From Apodemus sylvaticus (lineage: Eukaryota > Chordata > Mammalia > Rodentia > Muridae), in the NCBI RefSeq assembly GCF_947179515.1, contig NC_067473.1:78728936-78792935 (forward strand): a DNA stretch of 64,000 nucleotides, read 5' to 3'. Positions 23,625 through 35,289 of the stretch are shown here, one piece after another. Made by a program: the position numbers and the translations under genes. The notes under the pieces were generated by a model. The model saw only the letters and a list, made by a program, of their open reading frames with translations, was not told where the DNA came from and searched no databases. Each line of letters starts with the position of its first letter. The stretch's first letter is position 1.

Positions 23625-24192
23625 GAGCCATCTTCCAGTAACTCGCCAAAATGATGAATACAAAGGGAAAGAGGAGAGGTGCCCAGTATATGTTCTCGGG
23701 GCCTTTTAGGGAACATGGGGTTGTTCCTTTGGCCACATACACGCGAATCTACAAAAAGGGAGATATTGTAGACATCAAGGGAATAGGCAATCAAAAAGGA
23801 ATGCCCCATAAGTGTTACCACGGCAAAACCGGAAGAGTCTACAGTCTGAAATCATGGGATGCAACCTATACACACTGCCAGAAATCACCCAACATGCCGC
23901 GGGCATCACTGTGAACAAGCAAGTTAAGGACAGAGTCTGACCAAGAGGATCCGTGTGCAGACTGAGCACAGCAAGCACCGGAAGCGCAGAGACAGCTTCC
24001 TGAAGCGGGGGAAGGAAAAGGAAGTCAAAGAGAAGGGCACTTGGGTTCAGCTGAAGCGCCAGCCTGCGCCACCCAGAGAAGCCCACTTGTGAGAACTGAC
24101 GGGAAGGAGCCTGAGGTGCTGGAGCCCACTACATACACATTCATGGCGTAATGAACAAAACAGAAATAAAGGACCCAGATTGAAAAAACAAA
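23625..24192 (+). pseudogene. Processed pseudogene of ribosomal protein L21
   Basis: An intronless copy of Rpl21 mRNA, whose product is a large-subunit ribosomal protein. The frame from ATG 23651 reads NTKGKRRG, then HGVVPLATY and IYKKGDIVDIKG, which is RPL21. It includes 5' UTR (CCATCTTCCAGTAACTCGCC), a poly(A) signal (AATAAAGG near 24164) and an A-rich tail. The 10-base repeat CAAACGTTCT flanks it at 23615-23624 and 24193-24202, the mark of L1-driven retroposition. The copy is broken: a codon is lost near 23789, a foreign ~43-nt segment sits at 23844-23886, and there are later frameshifts and stops. The open frame ends at 23914 (87 codons versus 160 in the parent). It is not functional as a ribosomal protein. 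Confidence 0.94.
23844..23886 (+). other. Foreign insert inside the Rpl21 pseudogene
   Basis: Rpl21-like sequence stops after GGAAGAGTCTACA and resumes at ACCCAACATGCC; about 43 nt not found in the mRNA replace about 5 nt. Bases 23847-23884 are identical to 24467-24504. Confidence 0.85.
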
Positions 24193-24466
24193 CAAACGTT
24201 CTAAACTACTACAATCAATCTATAGACATCTTACTGTTCTTCTATCCCGAATATTGGTAATAGAAAATACTAACAGTTTCTTTTCCATAACTAAACTATT
24301 ACGTTTATATGAGCACAACACTTTATATATACAGTAAAAACCCTGCAAGTCATAATGGGAAATAGCCTTACTTCTGAGCCATGGTGTTTTAATCAACGTT
24401 GCCTAGCTTCGTACTGTGTGACAACAGGATTAGTGTGCATTTATATGTTGACAGCCTGGTCTCCAG

Positions 24467-24504
24467 TGAAATCATGGGATGCAACCTATACACACTGCCA
24501 GAAA
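24467..24504 (+). repeat. Second copy of the 38-nt segment
   Basis: Exact 38-nt match to 23847-23884, lying 264 nt beyond the 3' target-site duplication of the Rpl21 copy, in flanking DNA. It looks like the source of the insert. Confidence 0.9.
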
Positions 24505-24669
24505 CACCCTAGACTCATTATTTGTTTGATTTCGTATTAATTTTCTTCTTTTTTTCCTTTAGAAACCTCTTAGTGTTGCCAAAATTTTTACAACACCTAT
24601 ATTGTTTTACATGGTCCATGAGGCTACACCCCCATACTTTAAGAATCTGTGGTATAAATACATACTTAG

Positions 24670-24670
24670 G

Positions 24671-24719
<49 letters not shown>

Positions 24720-24790
24720 GTATTATAAAATAATATATATAACATATGTAATTGAATGTACAATATATACATATGCATATATATTACAAA
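24670..24790 (+). repeat. (TA)n-(TG)n-(TATG)n microsatellite with AT-rich flank
   Basis: Short TA run, then TG, then TATG units, followed by irregular TATA/CATATG-rich DNA. Confidence 0.93.
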
Positions 24791-24948
24791 AATCTGTTTG
24801 GACTAATATATGTAAAAAAGGTAACTGGCTATTTTTGCATACTGGGCAGAATTATCAGGGTTATTTAATATACTCTACAATTTTCTATGTGGTATGACTT
24901 GAATTTTAATTTGGAACACCCATTACTTTACATTAAAAAGAAATATGT

Positions 24949-25155
24949 TGGGACTGGAGACATGGCGCCAAGCTTCAGCGCATGTACTGCTCTTGAAGAG
25001 GATCAGGTTCATTCCCAGCATGCACACAAGGCAACTCACAACTGTCTGTAACTCCAATGCTAGAAGTCTGACAACATCTAGCCTCTACAGGCCAAGGCAC
25101 ACACCTTTGGTGCATATAAACACACACATCAATGAAAATAATAAACATGTTTTTT
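24949..25155 (+). mobile_element. B3/B2-type SINE, diverged
   Basis: GGGACTGGAGACATGGCGCC, then CTGCTCTTGAAGAGGATCAG and CAACTCACAACTGTCTGTAA follow the B2/B3 order and end in an AATAATAAACATG tail. It lies directly before another SINE in the same orientation. Confidence 0.7.
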
Positions 25156-25170
25156 AAAGGAAAAAAATAT

Positions 25171-25370
25171 GGGTTAGAGAGATGACTCAGCAGTTAACAG
25201 CACTGGCTTCTGTTACAGAGGTCCTGAGTTCAATTCCCAGCACCCACATGGCAGCTCACAACCATCTATAGCTATAGTCCCATGAGATCTGATGCCTTGT
25301 TCTGGTGTGCAGATATAAACATAGACAAGACAGCTGTACACATACAAAAAATAAATAAGTAAACCTTAAA
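25171..25370 (+). mobile_element. B2-type SINE
   Basis: AGAGAGATGACTCAGCAG, GGTCCTGAGTTCAATTCCCA, CAGCTCACAACCATCTATAG and GATCTGATGCCTTGTTCTGG give a clear B2 body with an AAATAAATAAG tail. It is better preserved than its left neighbour. Confidence 0.85.
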
Positions 25371-25371
25371 A

Positions 25372-26440
25372 AGTAAAGAATTATGTTTTTATTGAATATA
25401 TTTTCTCTGAAACTGATTTCATGCATGTTTCTGAATTGTATTGACTCATTATTTCCTCCAACAATAAAGACCCTGCTATAGTCAAAAAGATCTTGGCCCT
25501 TGACTTTTATAGAGGAAGCATATAAATATCCCTTGTAAATGACAAAGACCTGTTGACATGCAGATCATGATGTGCATGAAGCATCAATGGGCTGCATCGT
25601 TGTTCTAAAATTTTTCAGAGTAAATAGATTTGGGAAATATTATAGGAATACTTTATTAACTAAAACCCTACAAATTCAGAATTTATAAAGTCTCTGAGAT
25701 GAGTGAAGATTGTCTGGGTGTTGGTAATTATGATAGATTTATTAAGCATCAAGTAAGCTGAATGTCAGGGTGAGTGTTTTATTTCCTGAGAGCCAAATGG
25801 CTGAGCCTCCCAGGGACACATGGCCCTGTTCTTACTTTGTGGAGACCCACTCCATGCACAGCCAGGCATGCCCCACTTGCTTAGTCAACACGTTCTTTGA
25901 TAATTATTATCGACTGACCAGATAGTTTGGCCTTGGAAGTCACCACACAAAAAGTGTTCTTTTCTTTCTTAAAACTAATGTAACTGAATTCTTCTCAGGC
26001 TTTGAGCGACATTTTTTTTTTCTCTCTTTCCCCTGATTAGTCTGCAGGAGTAGCATGTTCTAAAATGTCAGCTTAATTAGCAAAGTCTAAACAGACATGG
26101 GAAATGTTAGGTGAATTGTGATCAAAGACGTCTCTCCCAGCAAGACTGGGGTTCCTTACATGCTTCGCTTTTTGAGTCTATGATCTGGACTCATTGATGG
26201 TTTCTTTTCGAGGCAATCAATTCCAGTCATTCCAGCATGAAATGGTATCCACCCATGCACGACGTCTCTAGTCTAACATTCTTCTCGGAGCAAAATCTTA
26301 GCAAGCATTATTTTTTGCCAACACTGAGTTACTTTCCATTTTCAGAGGTGTTAGTGTTGCAAAGAGTGAGGCTTGGGGAGCTCCAGAGGGTCAGATGCCC
26401 TTCACAGGTTCCTCGTCAGCCAATGGTGGTGAGTTTCAAC
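25372..26440. other. Intergenic, apparently unique sequence
   Basis: No gene or young repeat. The stretch 25985-26125 has CCCCTGATTAG and GCTTAATTAGCAAAG homeodomain-type cores and looks like single-copy DNA, but conservation cannot be judged here. Confidence 0.45.
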
Positions 26441-26444
26441 AACT

Positions 26445-26470
26445 GAGAAACGTGTGGCTACACGTTTCTC
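26445..26470. repeat. Perfect inverted repeat, 11-bp arms, 4-nt loop
   Basis: GAGAAACGTGT, loop GGCT, then ACACGTTTCTC. The arms pair exactly and would form a tight hairpin. Confidence 0.95.
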
Positions 26471-26474
26471 TTTG

Positions 26475-27450
26475 AACTTTTTCAGTTTTCCATAGGTGAA
26501 GGGGTATCGAAGAGTAAGTCATGTGTTACACACTTGACGCCCTTCACAAACCATATCTAAAGATCAGGGAAGCAACTAAACAGTCTCTTACAGCTGCCAT
26601 CAGTCAGAATGAGGAGGCTATTCCCATACATAATCTTCATCTTGGAGATCTCTGTGAATACGGTGGTAGAGGAGAGCATACAACATTCCAGAGCAAATGT
26701 GTCATCAATTTTCTAATATGGCATCAGGCACATACACAGAGCAATGGCGGCATGGTGACACTTTCGTGCATGTATAGAGTAGACTTTGTGACCTCCTCCC
26801 ACTTGCTGCTGTTTGGATTCCTGTCCCCGGGCACACAGATCCACAGGAAGCAGTAGTCGATAGGACTGAACTGAAGCAAAGCAACAAGAGGATTGCACTC
26901 AAACATAAATCAGTCTTAGGGATAGATTAAAATCGTGTATTAGAAAAATCCAAACTCGGACCTCAGTGTCCAAGCATGAGGCTTCTCCCTGGGGCCTATG
27001 AAATGAGAACTCCATCAGCAGTGAGGCACAGAGCCCTGTGGGTCACTTGTGGTAGACACTGAGGCAGCTACCACCATCACTCCAGATGGAATGGCACCAT
27101 TGAGCCTCGGTGCCCTTCTGAGTATCTAGTTCATAAAGGTGTAAAGGAGAGACCGATTCCCTGAAGGCTGCATCTTACTCTCACGTTTGCTGTTAACTAA
27201 TGCCTTCCAGACTGGTAGCAAAATGTCGGAGGACGATTAATGTGAAATTTTCTGAGAATTGGAAAATCGTCCATTTCGCCTTCCTTATGTTTCCTTCCAC
27301 TTTTTATTTATTATATTTTGATAAAATATAGTATTACTTGTAGTCTTCCCAAAATATTTCATTAGAGCAAATAAACCTATTAACTTTTTTTCTATCAGAT
27401 TCTTGGTTTGAGTCAGGAGAAAGGATAAGGAAGAGAAGAAGCTTGCTTCT
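26475..27450. other. Intergenic, no recognised gene
   Basis: The overlapping frames at 26521-26856 (plus) and 26705-26906 (minus) show no known domain; no repeat recognised. Confidence 0.5.
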
Positions 27451-27454
27451 GTCA

Positions 27455-27656
27455 GGCTCTCGTGGTGCATGCTGGGTCCTCCGTGCTCTCGTGGAGCATG
27501 CTGGGTCCTCCGTGCTCTCGTAGAACATGCTGGGTCCTCCGTGCTCTCGTGGAGCATGCTGGGTCCTCCGTGCTCTCGTAGAACATGCTGGGTCCTCCAT
27601 GCTCTCGTGAAGCATGCTGGGTCCTCCATGCTCTCTGGAGCATTCTGGGTCCTCCG
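27455..27656 (+). repeat. 29-bp minisatellite, 7 copies
   Basis: The unit begins TGCTCTCGTGG and ends GCTGGGTCCTCCG. Seven copies fill 202 bases, the last shortened by one base. Copies 3 and 5 share the variant TAGAAC in place of TGGAGC, giving an alternating pattern in copies 2-5. Frames running through it are artefacts. Confidence 0.96.
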
Positions 27657-27884
27657 TGTGGGAGAGCTTTCCTAGACTCTACTTTTCCACACCTAATAAC
27701 TCACCCTTCCAGGCCCCATGCATGTGTTTATCAAGGTTGGGACCTCCCCCGCCCCAATTATGTAAAATTCTTCACTGCCTTTGCTTCCTCTGAAACAGAC
27801 TGGCTCTTTCATTAAGAATATTTATGGGAAATAATGTATTTGTGGAGTTGAAGGCATTACTCCTTTGCACAGTCAGTTGTCTGA

Positions 27885-27892
27885 ATGCAAAT
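27885..27892 (+). promoter_or_regulatory. POU octamer
   Basis: An exact ATGCAAAT within TGAATGCAAATGCACAG in repeat-free sequence. Candidate only. Confidence 0.25.
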
Positions 27893-29779
27893 GCACAGTT
27901 AAAGGGTTTATCAACAACACTCACTAATGGAAAGTACTAATCAAAACTTTTCTACAGCAGTAAATTTTTATATTTTAACCACTGGATTCCAATTAAATGT
28001 ATTTAATATAGCAAGCTTTGATTAAGCAAATTCAAAAAGAGATTATGTATACACCCCTGTGGAAAACAAGGCAGGCTAGGTATGCAGACACTTGTATATT
28101 CTTAATAGAAGTCTTTACCTGAAGATAAAACCCAATAAATTGTGGCCCATAACGTGCCTTGGACTGTGTTGATTTACCTGTATTACAGAGTCAGCAGAAA
28201 TCAGCCTTACCAGGTACACACCACACTTATACATTCTGTGCATATAAAATGCATATAAAAGATCCTTTTTTCTTTTTATAAAGAATTACTGAATTTCATT
28301 AGGGCAAGTTTTTCTCTAAAAAAAAAAAGTTTCTTTGTGGACTGTGGAACACACTGATTGCAAATAAATGACAGCCTGTGCCCAAGCCGTAAAGGGAGGA
28401 AAACCCTTAGTGTGGAAAAAAAACACCATAAATACAAGATTTGTCCATATCCTACCATACAGTTAGCAAGATCTTTAAAAGCTTCTCCCTGCTTTCACTG
28501 GTTTATAAATATTTTTCTAAATGACTCAAAAAAGATATTATGTTCTATTTAATTGAGTCTGCTAGGAGAGGTCTGGGAATAGACGAATGAAAATCATTTG
28601 GGATTTTCTTTTTTTCTTTAAAAATGTCATTTTCTTCATCTGAGAATTTAAACATAACATCTCTGCACATTTCCAATAAAAATTTCACAAACTTTTCATA
28701 CGTGGGATCCCCGCTCCATGTTTAAGTTTGAGGATTAGTTGTAGCCTTAGAAAAATATTTAATTCTCTTTATTCTGTGACAAGGCGTAATGAATCCAGGC
28801 TGGGTGTCTTAAGGAAACTTAAGAGACCTCTTGACAGCGAGACGTCTCCCAGACACCCGTTCCTGTCATGGTTTTCCAAACCCACACATGAGCTGGATCC
28901 ACATCTAAGAAGAGGAGAAAGACGGGGCTTCCTTCCCTAACCTCTGCTGTGTTTAAGTGCAAATTGCTCGGTCTCTCTAAGTGTCTAAATGTCCCTATTG
29001 GGCACAATTAAGACTTCTCAGCGTGCATATAATAAACGCAGAAAGGCTCATTACTTCTGCCTCTTGTATCTCCTCGTGTTCACTGCCCACATTGGGGGAT
29101 GTAAAAAGCCCTGCCAGCCTTTTCCTGTCTTTGCTTTACAATAATGTCACTATGTGATAATCTTGAGAGAAGTCCTTTACTTTACTGCCTTTAAAGGTGT
29201 TCCCTCACACATCGCATGTTTAAAAAGAAGTGAGAGGCAGGTGATATTATGAATCCCTTTAAATCCCAACATTCAGAGGGAACAAATAAAAAAGATTTAT
29301 TTCTTGTCTTGGGGTCCTAATTTTATAGATGGAAGATGCTGCTATGTTTTGTGGGGGAGACCGGCAGATCTTTTCAGAATTTGGAAAGGGAAGCCTGGAC
29401 CAACAGGACTGTTTCCCAGGTGACTGTTGAAGCTAATTCTGCCTTCCATTCCGGTTTCAATATAATTTTCCAAACCCAGGGGCAGTGGAAGAAGTGACCC
29501 AAGCTCTGAGAAGGTTGGTGAGTGTCTCAGGGAGTGTCCAGATATTCTCTCGGGCAACCTGCCTTGGGGCCTTCATCTCTCAGCCACCAGCCTCTCCAGG
29601 GCAGAGGAAAGTGTGTGAACCAGCCATTTGCTGACCGTAGTCACCGAAGCGGTTAGGTTAAAATGACAGCCGGTGTAAGGGTCCAAGGTTAAGGAAATCA
29701 CCGTGCCAGGTTCCCTGCCTGAGGGGTCCCTAAGTGGGTCACCTGCTGGGCACCTCCTAAAGTCGTTTCCTCAACTCGG

Positions 29780-29794
29780 GCGCCCTCTGGCGAC
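29780..29794 (-). promoter_or_regulatory. CTCF-like binding site
   Basis: GCGCCCTCTGGCGAC matches the reverse complement of the CTCF core (CCACYAGRKGGCGC-type) at nearly every key base. It lies in a small GC-rich patch in otherwise AT-rich intergenic DNA. Confidence 0.55.
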
Positions 29795-29836
29795 TCCATG
29801 GGAAACTTCACCCCTTGTAAGGTGAAAGCAGGAGCA

Positions 29837-29848
29837 GAGGGGGCGCTG
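29837..29848 (+). promoter_or_regulatory. Partial second CTCF-like site
   Basis: GAGGGGGCGCTG resembles the CTCF core in the opposite orientation, 43 bases from the first, but fits the consensus less well. Confidence 0.3.
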
Positions 29849-30018
29849 CACCGCGGCTTTGACCCTGAAGGAAGCACTAACTGGGCTCTGTTCTTATCTG
29901 AGTTTCAATATTGCAAAGCCTCAGGCCACAATCTACCCCAACAGTCTCCTTAGACAGATGATACTGCACCTCCAACTCCAAACCGAACCTAGCAGTTTCC
30001 TGTCTTCCAGCATTGCCC

Positions 30019-30058
30019 CCCACACACACACCTCCAACACACACACACACACACCTCC

Positions 30059-30094
<36 letters not shown>
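30019..30094 (+). repeat. (AC)n with CCTCCA interruptions
   Basis: Three AC runs separated by two CCTCCA blocks, the last run about 17 units. Confidence 0.95.
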
Positions 30095-30095
<1 letters not shown>

Positions 30096-32530
30096 CCCAC
30101 CACACGTTCTACCTATTCTTTTATTTGTATCAACCCCTGGCATATCTTTTGCTGTATTGATGGAACAAGCTAGTCTCCTTGGCCCACTAAAGAGGTTGCT
30201 TGTGGAGCCATTTGCGGATGCTTTTGAAGTCACTATCATCTGGTTTTAAGTAAGAGGGATTATATTGGATCGTGTGAGTGGGTCTTAATCAATCTGAAGC
30301 CTTTCAAAGCCGGTTTGAGACTTCCAGAGTGGACAGAGACAAGATCGCCACATGTGTGGGCACTAGCTCCAACGCCCCTTACACACTCCCCTCCTTCCTG
30401 ATACTCACAGTGAAGTTCCGACCTGCTCATCCAGTTTAGGCCCAGGGCAAGTCCATTTCCCCTAGCATGCCTCTTCCTATAGCTATGGCTGAATGTTACC
30501 TGACAAAACTCACTCCTCAGAAGTGAGGAAAAGCATTAAAGGAATCCAGAGTACCAGCAGACTTGACTTATTTCCTCCAAGAGTTAATAAGGACTTTTTG
30601 ATTGTTGATGGTGGGTACAAGGCACTGTGTATTCTGGGGATGTGACCAAGGGCTGAAAGACTGGATTAGTCACTTATCTGGACTTCAGTAATCCCAGCTG
30701 AGTAGAGACAAGGAATTGGGCACTGAGCAGATGACGGCTGGAACAGATTCGCCCGTGTGAACACACAGAACTCTTGAGGGCAACAGGGTAGGTTTCGAAC
30801 CTGGGCCAGAAGCCACTTTAATTGATGGTTTGCTGTGTTTACTAGTGGCACCCTTGGAGCGATGCAAGGATTCAGTAAGAGGAGGTACCAGTGAGAGGCA
30901 GCAGACAGCAATCTGCCCTGAGGGCCTTCTGTCTATCACTGGAGGTAGCTGTTTGTTTATCCTACGGTCAGACTTCCTGAGTCAGCTGCCCCCACAGTGC
31001 ATTTTCTTTACACTTACTGTTCCTATATATGGAAAAAGGGCTGACACTTGCGGATAATAGATCAGAGCTGTAGGATGTTGGCAACAGCAAAGCAAGCCAG
31101 AATGGGGGGAAAGGAGCCTCCCTTGTGAGCAGCAAGACCACTGGTTCTAGGCCAACCTGGGAGTCAGTCAAGTGTAAGACCTCATCCCATCTCTAGCATA
31201 GCCTCCTCATGTCCGTGACTTACTGCACCAAGAGCAAGGACAGCAATAAAAGAACATTTCAATCTGACACACACGAGGCACAGTCCCTGCCTTGCCACAA
31301 GTCCTCTCTGTAGCCAGTCCCTGAATCTGTTTTGCTGTCACCATGGATAGCAGACGAATTGTTGTTCCTAATGCTCACTTCCACGGGAATCCAGTTGAGC
31401 TCTCCATGGATATCTTACTTGACCTCTGCATCTTCCTTTGGGCTCAGTCACAACTCTTCCTGGTTTCTCCTCAGACCATTGGAAATGACTTTCTCTATTG
31501 CAGTGTCCATGATTTTGAAGGCGGCTTCTCAGTTGGCCATCCTCCTGTCCCAAGATGTAATGCTCCTTGAGAGATGAGCAGTCTCTGATAACCCCTGTTC
31601 CCTCATGGCTTGTGAGGACCTCTTTCCTGAACCAGCCATTTTCTCGAGTAGACATTTGTGCAGACAGGAAACAGTGCCAACATGAAAAATCACCAAAAAG
31701 AACTCAGCATCCTCTTTCCCTCGCTGCCACCCGTTGCCTACCCAGAATGCTATTGCTGAACTTATGGTACCAGATACTGGTCTTCCCTGGGACCATTTCC
31801 AGGAACCATTCTCCACAGAACCTGTGCCAAGAATAGCAGAGGCTTCGGGCTGGCCCTGCCCACCTCTGAATGTGGCTGGCCTCCGAGGTTTAAGGGTTGG
31901 CTGTAGAGTATCGCCACTCGGCCACTCCTCCTCCTGGACTCCTCTTCTGCCTTAAAAGTATCAGTGGCAGAATTTCCTTCTTTGGCAGTCAGGCTGGTAT
32001 TCCAGTGTCATTTCCAACAGTGCAGATGAACCAGGAAGGCATACGAAGCAAAATGTTCAGAGGACACGAGAGACAAAAACTGCATGCCATCAAAAATGTT
32101 GAACTTATGGAAATTGGGAGTTGAGTGGTTGCTCCAGGTGCTAGGGATTAGAGAGGGCACAGCACCTTCCTTAGTTAATAGTTAATAATAGTTAATAACA
32201 ATATGGACAAGTTCAAATGTATTGAATGGTAGGCTTTTGAATGTTCTCAGCACACAGAGAGAATAGCTATGTGAGATTATAGGTATGTTGATTAACCTAA
32301 TTGAATGTTTCCAGGATGTGTAGACGTATGAGCACATGGCTTTATACCTCATAAGTATATATAATTGTAATTTGTCAATTAAAGATAAGTTAAAACATTT
32401 TTATGTGTCAGTGACTTCTGGAGAACTTTCCTTGACCCATTGCCAGCCTGTCTTCCCATGCCTTCTGTGGGTTTGCTGACACAAATTATCCCCACCACAA
32501 TACCGCACTGTAGCACATTCTTTATTAATA
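30095..32530. other. Intergenic, no recognised gene
   Basis: The part 31330-32125 has many overlapping open frames on both strands (75 to 95 aa) but none matches a protein I know; an old unassigned repeat is possible. The A-rich end of a (TTAATAG)-type stretch lies at about 32175-32205. Confidence 0.45.
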
Positions 32531-32541
32531 AGATATTTCAA

Positions 32542-33163
32542 TATGGAGATAAAGTGTAGAGCAGAGACTGAAGGAAAGGCCATCCAGAGATTGTCCTACC
32601 TGGGGATTCATCCCACATACAGTTACCAAACCCCAACACTGTTGTAGATGCCAAGAAATGCTTGGTGAAAGGAGCCTGATAGGTTGTCTCCTGAGAGGCT
32701 CTGCCAGAGCTTTACAAATACAGAGGCAGATGCTCACAGCCAACCACTGGACTGAGCACAGGGTCCCCAATGGATTAGTTAGAGAAAGGACAGAAGGAGC
32801 TGAAGGGGTTTGCAACCTCATAGGAAGAACAACAATATCAACCAACCAGAACCCCCAGAGCTCCCTAGGACTATGCCACCAACCAAGGAGTACACATGGC
32901 TCCAGCTCCATATATAGCAGAGAATGGCCTTGTCAGGCATCAATGGGAGGAGAAGGCCTTGGTCCTATGAAGGCTTGATAGATGCACCAGTGTAAGAGAA
33001 TTGAGAGCAGGGAGGTGGGACTGAGTGGGTGGAGGAACACTCTCATAGAAGCAGGCAAGGGAGAATGGGATGGGAGGTTGCGAGAGGGAGGGGGATGGGA
33101 AAGGGGATAACATTTGAAATGTAAATAAAGAAAATATCCAATAAAATGAACAAAATATATAAT
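32542..33163 (+). mobile_element. 5'-truncated rodent L1, 3' UTR portion
   Basis: It matches the rodent L1 3' non-coding end: CCTGAGAGGCTCTGCCAG, then a G-rich purine stretch and the terminal AACATTTGAAATGTAAATAA. The 9-base repeat ATATTTCAA flanks it (32533-32541 and 33164-33172). No usable ORF2 remains. Confidence 0.88.
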
Positions 33164-33377
33164 ATATTTCAAACAGAAAAGCAATAGAAGAAATGCACAT
33201 ACCACCCAAATGGAGGATATCTTTGATGCATTGATTTCAGTGTGTCTTACGAAGGGTAACTAGCTAGAAGAACTGCCTGCCTTGGTGGTCCAGCTCTCGT
33301 TGAAGGCAATGCTGTGTGTATGCATATTGGGTTCTCTCCGGCAACCCTTATATTGACCATCTCCTTAGCAAAATGTT

Positions 33378-33536
<159 letters not shown>

Positions 33537-33539
33537 CTT

Positions 33540-34950
33540 AAAATTTCTCATCAGAAAAAAATTACACTGAGAAACAGGAAGCCTGATCAAGGTGGCCAAT
33601 TGACTATATCTTGATTCTTAAGAAACTTCTATGGCTGAGTCTTCTCAGTGATGGCAAAACCCCTGAAAGAAGCAGTTAACTCACACAGAAAGCAGCACTG
33701 TGAAGCTGGGTCACCAACAGTCATGGAGTAAGAAAGCAGGAAAGAAAAGATGACCTCTCTTCCCTGAAAGAACTGTGGCATCTATAGACCTGTCTAAAGC
33801 AGCCAAACCAGAAAGCTGTGACTGGTTTTAACCTACTGGGAATACAATGACCCTGAGCAGCAATGCCAGTGGATGGCGGGCAAAGACAGCCATGCACCTC
33901 TCAGAAAGGCATGATACACAACAGTCACTTCATAGTCCGTGTTCACCAAGGAATACAGAAGAGAAAGAAACTTGGAGAGTTTTGAGCCAAAGATCCTGGG
34001 GAAACCTGAACCAAGTTGTAAATAACCCCTCTGACTCTTCTCTAAAAGGCATGTGGGGCTGTCCTCTATCTGTGCCACTAATGCATGCATGCTAGAAGAC
34101 AATGTATGGACCATAACAGACCTCGTTCTATTTTGATGGAGATGATGAGTCCAGCACAAGGATCCCAGACACTGGGCTTTCGGAGGGAAGAAGTGACTGA
34201 GTGTAAGTCACCTACTTCATTATACGTATGCCTCCTGTGTCCAAGCTGTCTTTGCTAACTAACACAACACAGCCTAGAGTCACCTGTGATTGGATTGTCA
34301 GCTTCTTAGTCCAGGAGGGAAGTTCCTAGATCACACTCCTGTGAAGGATTTTACTGTGAGAAGGACCCAACCCCTGCAGGTGTAAAGCAGTGCTCCTGAC
34401 TCTGGAGAGAAGCTGTGCCTTAGAGCCCAACCAACAGATAGGAACTGCAGCAGTGTGGAGAGGTTGGAATGTTACAGATCCAGATCCTTCTCTTGGGCTA
34501 GTTCTAGCTTCCAGAACAGCCATCCCTTGCCCGCCCCTGTGTTGGAACTAACATCTTGTGAAAAATAGATTAAAAAAGAAATCTTTTGGAATCTATTAAC
34601 GTAGCAGACTCCTAGCTTCCATTGACCCAGAAGCTAAGACTATCATCAGGTGGCATCAGGTGGGCCTACAGAAAAGCTTATCCCATCCTTTCTGACGTAC
34701 ATGCCAATTTATTATAAATTTATCTTGATTTATGCCTTTCTTTGTTCAGGAAAACACAACTCCATGAAACCAATCATACAGGAGCATGGAGTTGGGGGTA
34801 ATCTAAATGTGTGTTCCCAGGTCATGGTCGCTCAAAATGGCTCTACAATAAAGCACCTCTTACTTCCTTTAAGGTGAGGGCTGTGGTATTTTGCACCAAC
34901 AATGGGTAGCACCGTGTCCTGGGCAGAGGGTCATGAACTAGATAAGAAAG
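33540..34950. other. Intergenic, no recognised gene
   Basis: Nothing recognised. Confidence 0.5.
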
Positions 34951-34959
34951 CTAGATCCA

Positions 34960-35130
34960 TGGTTTGGCAAGCCAGCCAGCCAATCACCTTCTGCATGGCT
35001 TCTGCTTTGAGCTTCTTCCATGATTTTCCATGGAAGTGGGACTTGGAATGATCAAACAAATAAACCCTTTTCTCATAAGTTGCTCTTACTCGGGGTGTTT
35101 TATCACAGGAACTGACAGGAAGCTAGAATA
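34960..35130 (+). mobile_element. Medium-reiterated rodent element, 3' part
   Basis: CAAATAAACCCTTTTCTCAT, then GTGTTTTATCACAGGAAC, matches the end of the fuller copies at 36698 and 55168. The 5' half is missing or unreadable. It may be a URR1/RMER30-type non-autonomous DNA element (name from memory). Confidence 0.5.
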
Positions 35131-35138
35131 GTATGTTT

Positions 35139-35288
35139 GTGTTTTCAGATAAGGTCTTGCTACAGAGCTTGCCACAGCTTCGGGCTGGCCTGAAGTTGCT
35201 ATGTAACTCAAACTAGCTTCAACCCAAGTTTCTCCTGCCACGGTCTTCCAACTGCTGTGATTATAGCCGTGTCCCACCATGCCTGGCC
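35139..35288 (-). mobile_element. B1-type SINE, antisense, old
   Basis: GATAAGGTCTTGCTACAGAG, GGCTGGCCTGAAGTTGCTAT and GTCCCACCATGCCTGGCC read as a reversed, diverged B1 or proto-B1. Confidence 0.7.
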
Positions 35289-35289
35289 T

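Larger units (their letters stand above)
27660..30015. other. Intergenic, apparently unique sequence with candidate control sites
   Basis: No gene and no young repeat recognised. It contains the octamer at 27885 and the GC-rich patch near 29.8 kb. Confidence 0.5.

Noticed and set aside
23651..23914. 87-codon Rpl21-like frame as a working gene
   Set aside because: Truncated, with foreign insert and frameshifts; intronless with A-rich tail and target-site duplication.
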